Source: Rhizophagus clarus
Taxonomy: Eukaryota; Glomeromycota; Glomeromycetes; Glomerales; Glomeraceae
Direction: 5' to 3'
Assembly (NCBI GenBank): GCA_015698045.1
Contig: BLAL01000197.1
Location: 186,001 to 250,000, forward strand
DNA length: 64,000 nucleotides
A program made the translations under genes and the position numbers. The notes beneath the pieces are model-generated. The model was given only the letters and a program-made list of their open reading frames with translations. It was not told the origin of the DNA and searched no databases. This document shows positions 62,001 through 64,000 of the stretch, one piece after another. Positions within the stretch are counted from its first letter, which is position 1; each line of letters opens with the position of its first letter.

Positions 62001-63315
62001 TTAAATTTAGAGTAAGTCATCATATTACTTTTTTTTTATTTTGAATTTTAATATAAATTTCGATATGCTTGAATTATTTTAAATTATATATAGATTTGGA
62101 AAAAGTGAAAATGCAATTTTAGATAAATTTATTGAAAAAAGAAGTTTAAAATGGATTCCTTACAATCAATTTAAAAATGTTGAATATCTGGATAAAGGAG
62201 GATTTGGTATTATATACAAGGCCATTTGGTTATTAGAAAATATTGAAGTAGCTCTTAAATGTCACAATAATTTAAATGAAAATTTAGACGAATTTTTAAA
62301 TGAAGTATAATACAATATTTATTTTTAATTTTTATTATAAACCATTTATGCTAATAATATATTCAATTTTAATTTTTTATAGTGGGATTATCATGAAGCA
62401 TGTTCATATTCAATCAGAATTATAAATTTATATGGGTTTACAAAAAATCCAGATACTTTAAATTATATGGTAGTAATGGATTATGCAAATAAAGGTAATT
62501 TAAGAGGGAATTTAACAAAAGTAATTAAAAATAATTGGAATCAAAAATTACTCTTACTATATAAAATTATTTCTGGCCTTAATATAATACACGAGAAAAA
62601 TCTTGTTCATTGCGATATTCATGATGGGAATATTTTAAATCATGAGAATAAAGAGGATGAAAAAGATAAGGATGAAATTTATATTAGTGATTTAGGATTA
62701 TGTCAACCTGTAAAATTTGTTAAAAAAAATGATATTTATGGCGTTATTCCATTTATGGCGCCTGAAGTTTTAAGAGGTAAACCATATACTCCAGCTAGTG
62801 ACATATATAGTTTTTCTATGATTATGTGGGAATTTACATCTGGAGTTCCACCATTTAAAGATAGAGCACATGATCTTCAACTCAGCTTAAGTATTTGTAA
62901 AGGTGAACGACCTGAAATTATTGAAAATACACCACAATGTTATGTGGATTTAATGAGAAAATGTTGGAATGAGAATCCATTAGAAAGGCCATCTGCTAAA
63001 GAAGTAAGTGATAATATCAAAGACTGGATTTTCTATCCTGATGGTGAAATTAATAAAGAATTAAGAAGCAACATTATGGAATTTATAAACGCACCAATTG
63101 GAAATAATAATTTTATTACTGAATTTCATCCACAATCATGTTATAAGAGTCGCTTACTTGATTTTAATAGTAAGGAGGTGAATAAAATTTTAGGAAGTGA
63201 ATGCTTGGATTATATAGTAGTTGATGATAAATCAAGTAAAAAGTTGGATGAAATTGTAGAAAGTGAATGTTTAGATGATTTTATAGTTGACAATATAAAG
63301 TCATTTGGTATGTAA
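56084..63315 (+). CDS. Protein kinase with a 55-micro-exon N-terminal segment (proposed model)
   Basis: Proposed exon 1, 56084-56101, encodes MPRNLK and ends at a GTAAAA donor in phase 0. It is followed by 55 micro-exons (see the array entry), then kinase exons 62094-62304 and 62383-63315. The kinase part has LDKGGFGIIYKAIW, ALKC, HCDIHDGNIL (Arg of HRD is Cys), SDLGL (DFG is DLG), a good APE-like FMAPEVLRG, and CWNENPLERPS; its tail repeats SECLDYIVV/SECLDDFIV. The kinase frame has no Met before its second exon, so an upstream start must be spliced on. Both HCD and DLG keep the catalytic Asp residues, so activity is possible. If all micro-exons are used and a 5-base exon (AGTAA, 62011-62015) joins the kinase, the product is 444 residues: a short basic N-terminus, about 56 hydrophobic residues, then the kinase, as in a membrane-anchored kinase. 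The kinase exons are firm; the N-terminal model is inference. Confidence 0.6.
56203..61919 (+). repeat. Tandem array of intron-like units separated by one-codon micro-exons
   Basis: Units of about 103-112 bases, each starting GTAAGTTA, most with CTAACTAA about 40-50 bases before the end, and ending ATATAG or TTTAG. Between AG and the next GTAAGT there are exactly three bases. Starts by type: GGT 56579, 56768, 56872, 56976, 57517, 58047, 58369, 58588, 58795, 59337, 59764, 60306; GGA 56663, 57839, 59441, 60952, 61274, 61378; TTC 57080, 57299, 57621, 57943, 58151, 58692, 59233, 60848, 61171, 61597; CTG 57188, 57406, 57728, 58258, 58477, 58903, 59122, 59653, 59872, 60195, 60414, 60737, 61060, 61486, 61704; ATC 59014, 59545, 59983, 60087, 60525, 60629. 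Edge units with unlike introns: CTC 56203, TTA 56305, ATG 56410, ATT 56498, ATCCTT 61815, TTG 61917. Units preceding CTG have their own 3' end (GATAATTTATTTAG) and those after it their own 5' end (GTAAGTTATAAG). The repeat is certain; its use as introns is inferred. Confidence 0.85.
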
Positions 63316-63840
63316 TATATACAAGGAATAAGTAAATTTTGCAAATAATTTTATATGAATTAATTAATTTATTTAATTATTTAGATAAAACTGACAAAAA
63401 TTAATTTAGATTTAAGTATTTTTTTTCTTGCTACTATAAATTTTTTATTTTATTTTTATTAGAATTATTTAAACACTAAGATTAGAGTAGTAAAATATTT
63501 TACAAATTTTTTAGTTTGTAATTTAAATAATTCCTTTCTCTATAATTTATCCAAGTATTAAATATGTGTTTTTTCTTTATTTGGAATTGTTTAAACACTA
63601 AACTAGAGTAGCAAGATATTTTACAAGTTTCTTAGTTTGTAATTTAAATAATTCTTTTATCATATTGTAACTTATCCAATTATTAAATTAAATTATCAAG
63701 TTTATTTTTATTCACAACGTCATAAAAACTACAATATACAGTATATATGTATTCGAAATTCGAATTAGAAAATTTTAATATGATCACTTGATTAACTGAA
63801 GAAATGTAAAAAAAATTAAATAAATAATAAAATGTACAAA
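63316..63840. other. Intergenic, 3' flank of the kinase gene
   Basis: Contains a diverged direct repeat of about 110 bases (about 63460-63550 and 63585-63670, shared words TTAAACACTAA, AGTTTGTAATTTAAATAATTC). No gene. Confidence 0.45.
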
Positions 63841-63844
63841 ATTA

Positions 63845-64000
63845 TTCCTAGCAACTAGCGTTGCGATCCGTTGATCCTCATCTGATTCAAAATTCATTCG
63901 AGTCATCCGTTAGAGTTTCGATCGGATGACGGTAGGAAAAACGGATTATCTGGATGATCATGATCCGTGTATATAAGTATAAAAAAAAAAATACTAAAAA
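63845..64000. mobile_element. Possible end of a miniature element, cut by the window edge
   Basis: Starts near TAGCGTTGCGATCCG and is rich in alternating TCATCC/GGATGA words, like the subterminal words of the miniature hAT elements above. The other end lies outside the window, so target duplication cannot be checked. Confidence 0.35.

Overview
The window reads as nuclear DNA of a very AT-rich fungus, most likely an arbuscular mycorrhizal fungus of the Rhizophagus type. The grounds are gene content: expanded small TKL-like kinases fused to Sel1 repeats, an RNF213-like giant AAA+/E3 protein, a MATA-HMG-like HMG-box factor, a Crinkler-type fossil, short AT-rich GT-AG introns, and hAT-type miniature elements. 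The species is an inference; no marker gene is present.

Layout. 1-13297 (minus): twelve exons of an RNF213/mysterin-like gene with an acidic repeat region, a CBM20 domain and two AAA+ modules; its C-terminus lies beyond the left edge. 15355-17308 (plus): kinase-Sel1 gene. 17.1-25.9 kb: a duplicated tail-to-tail kinase-Sel1 segment (two copies), a Crinkler-type fossil, a miniature hAT element and a broken minus-strand kinase-Sel1 gene carrying a micro-inversion. 27645-27953 (minus): small secreted cysteine-containing protein. 28985-30933 (minus): HMG-box factor, divergent from DUG3 (31578-33378, plus), an 11-exon glutathione-degradation amidotransferase. 34643-35313 (minus): secreted Asp/Tyr/Gly-rich repeat protein in shifted frames. 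38449-40860 (minus): a kinase fused to a pseudokinase. 41173-41753: solo LTR. 41.7-47.5 kb: mostly repeats and empty sequence. 47561-49802 (plus): intact kinase-Sel1 gene. 50.6-54.5 kb: degraded element, membrane-protein pseudogene, kinase relic. 56084-63315 (plus): the most unusual locus.

That last locus is a kinase gene whose 5' part is about 5.7 kb of tandem intron-like units. Every unit begins with GTAAGT, most carry a CTAAC-like branch site, and every unit ends in TAG. Consecutive units are separated by exactly three bases (one six-base case near the end). I count 55 such micro-exons. All encode nonpolar residues (Gly, Leu, Ile, Phe, Met), and they follow an 18-base first exon encoding MPRNLK. 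Read through, they would add a 56-residue hydrophobic segment in front of a cytosolic-type kinase domain. In most units the introns are nearly identical while the three-base exon varies. This is read directly from sequence; splicing and function are inference and need transcript evidence.

The kinase genes share exon sizes (about 246, 64-76, 185, 325-352 bases, then a long last exon), so they are one expanding family in intact, truncated, fused and decayed states.
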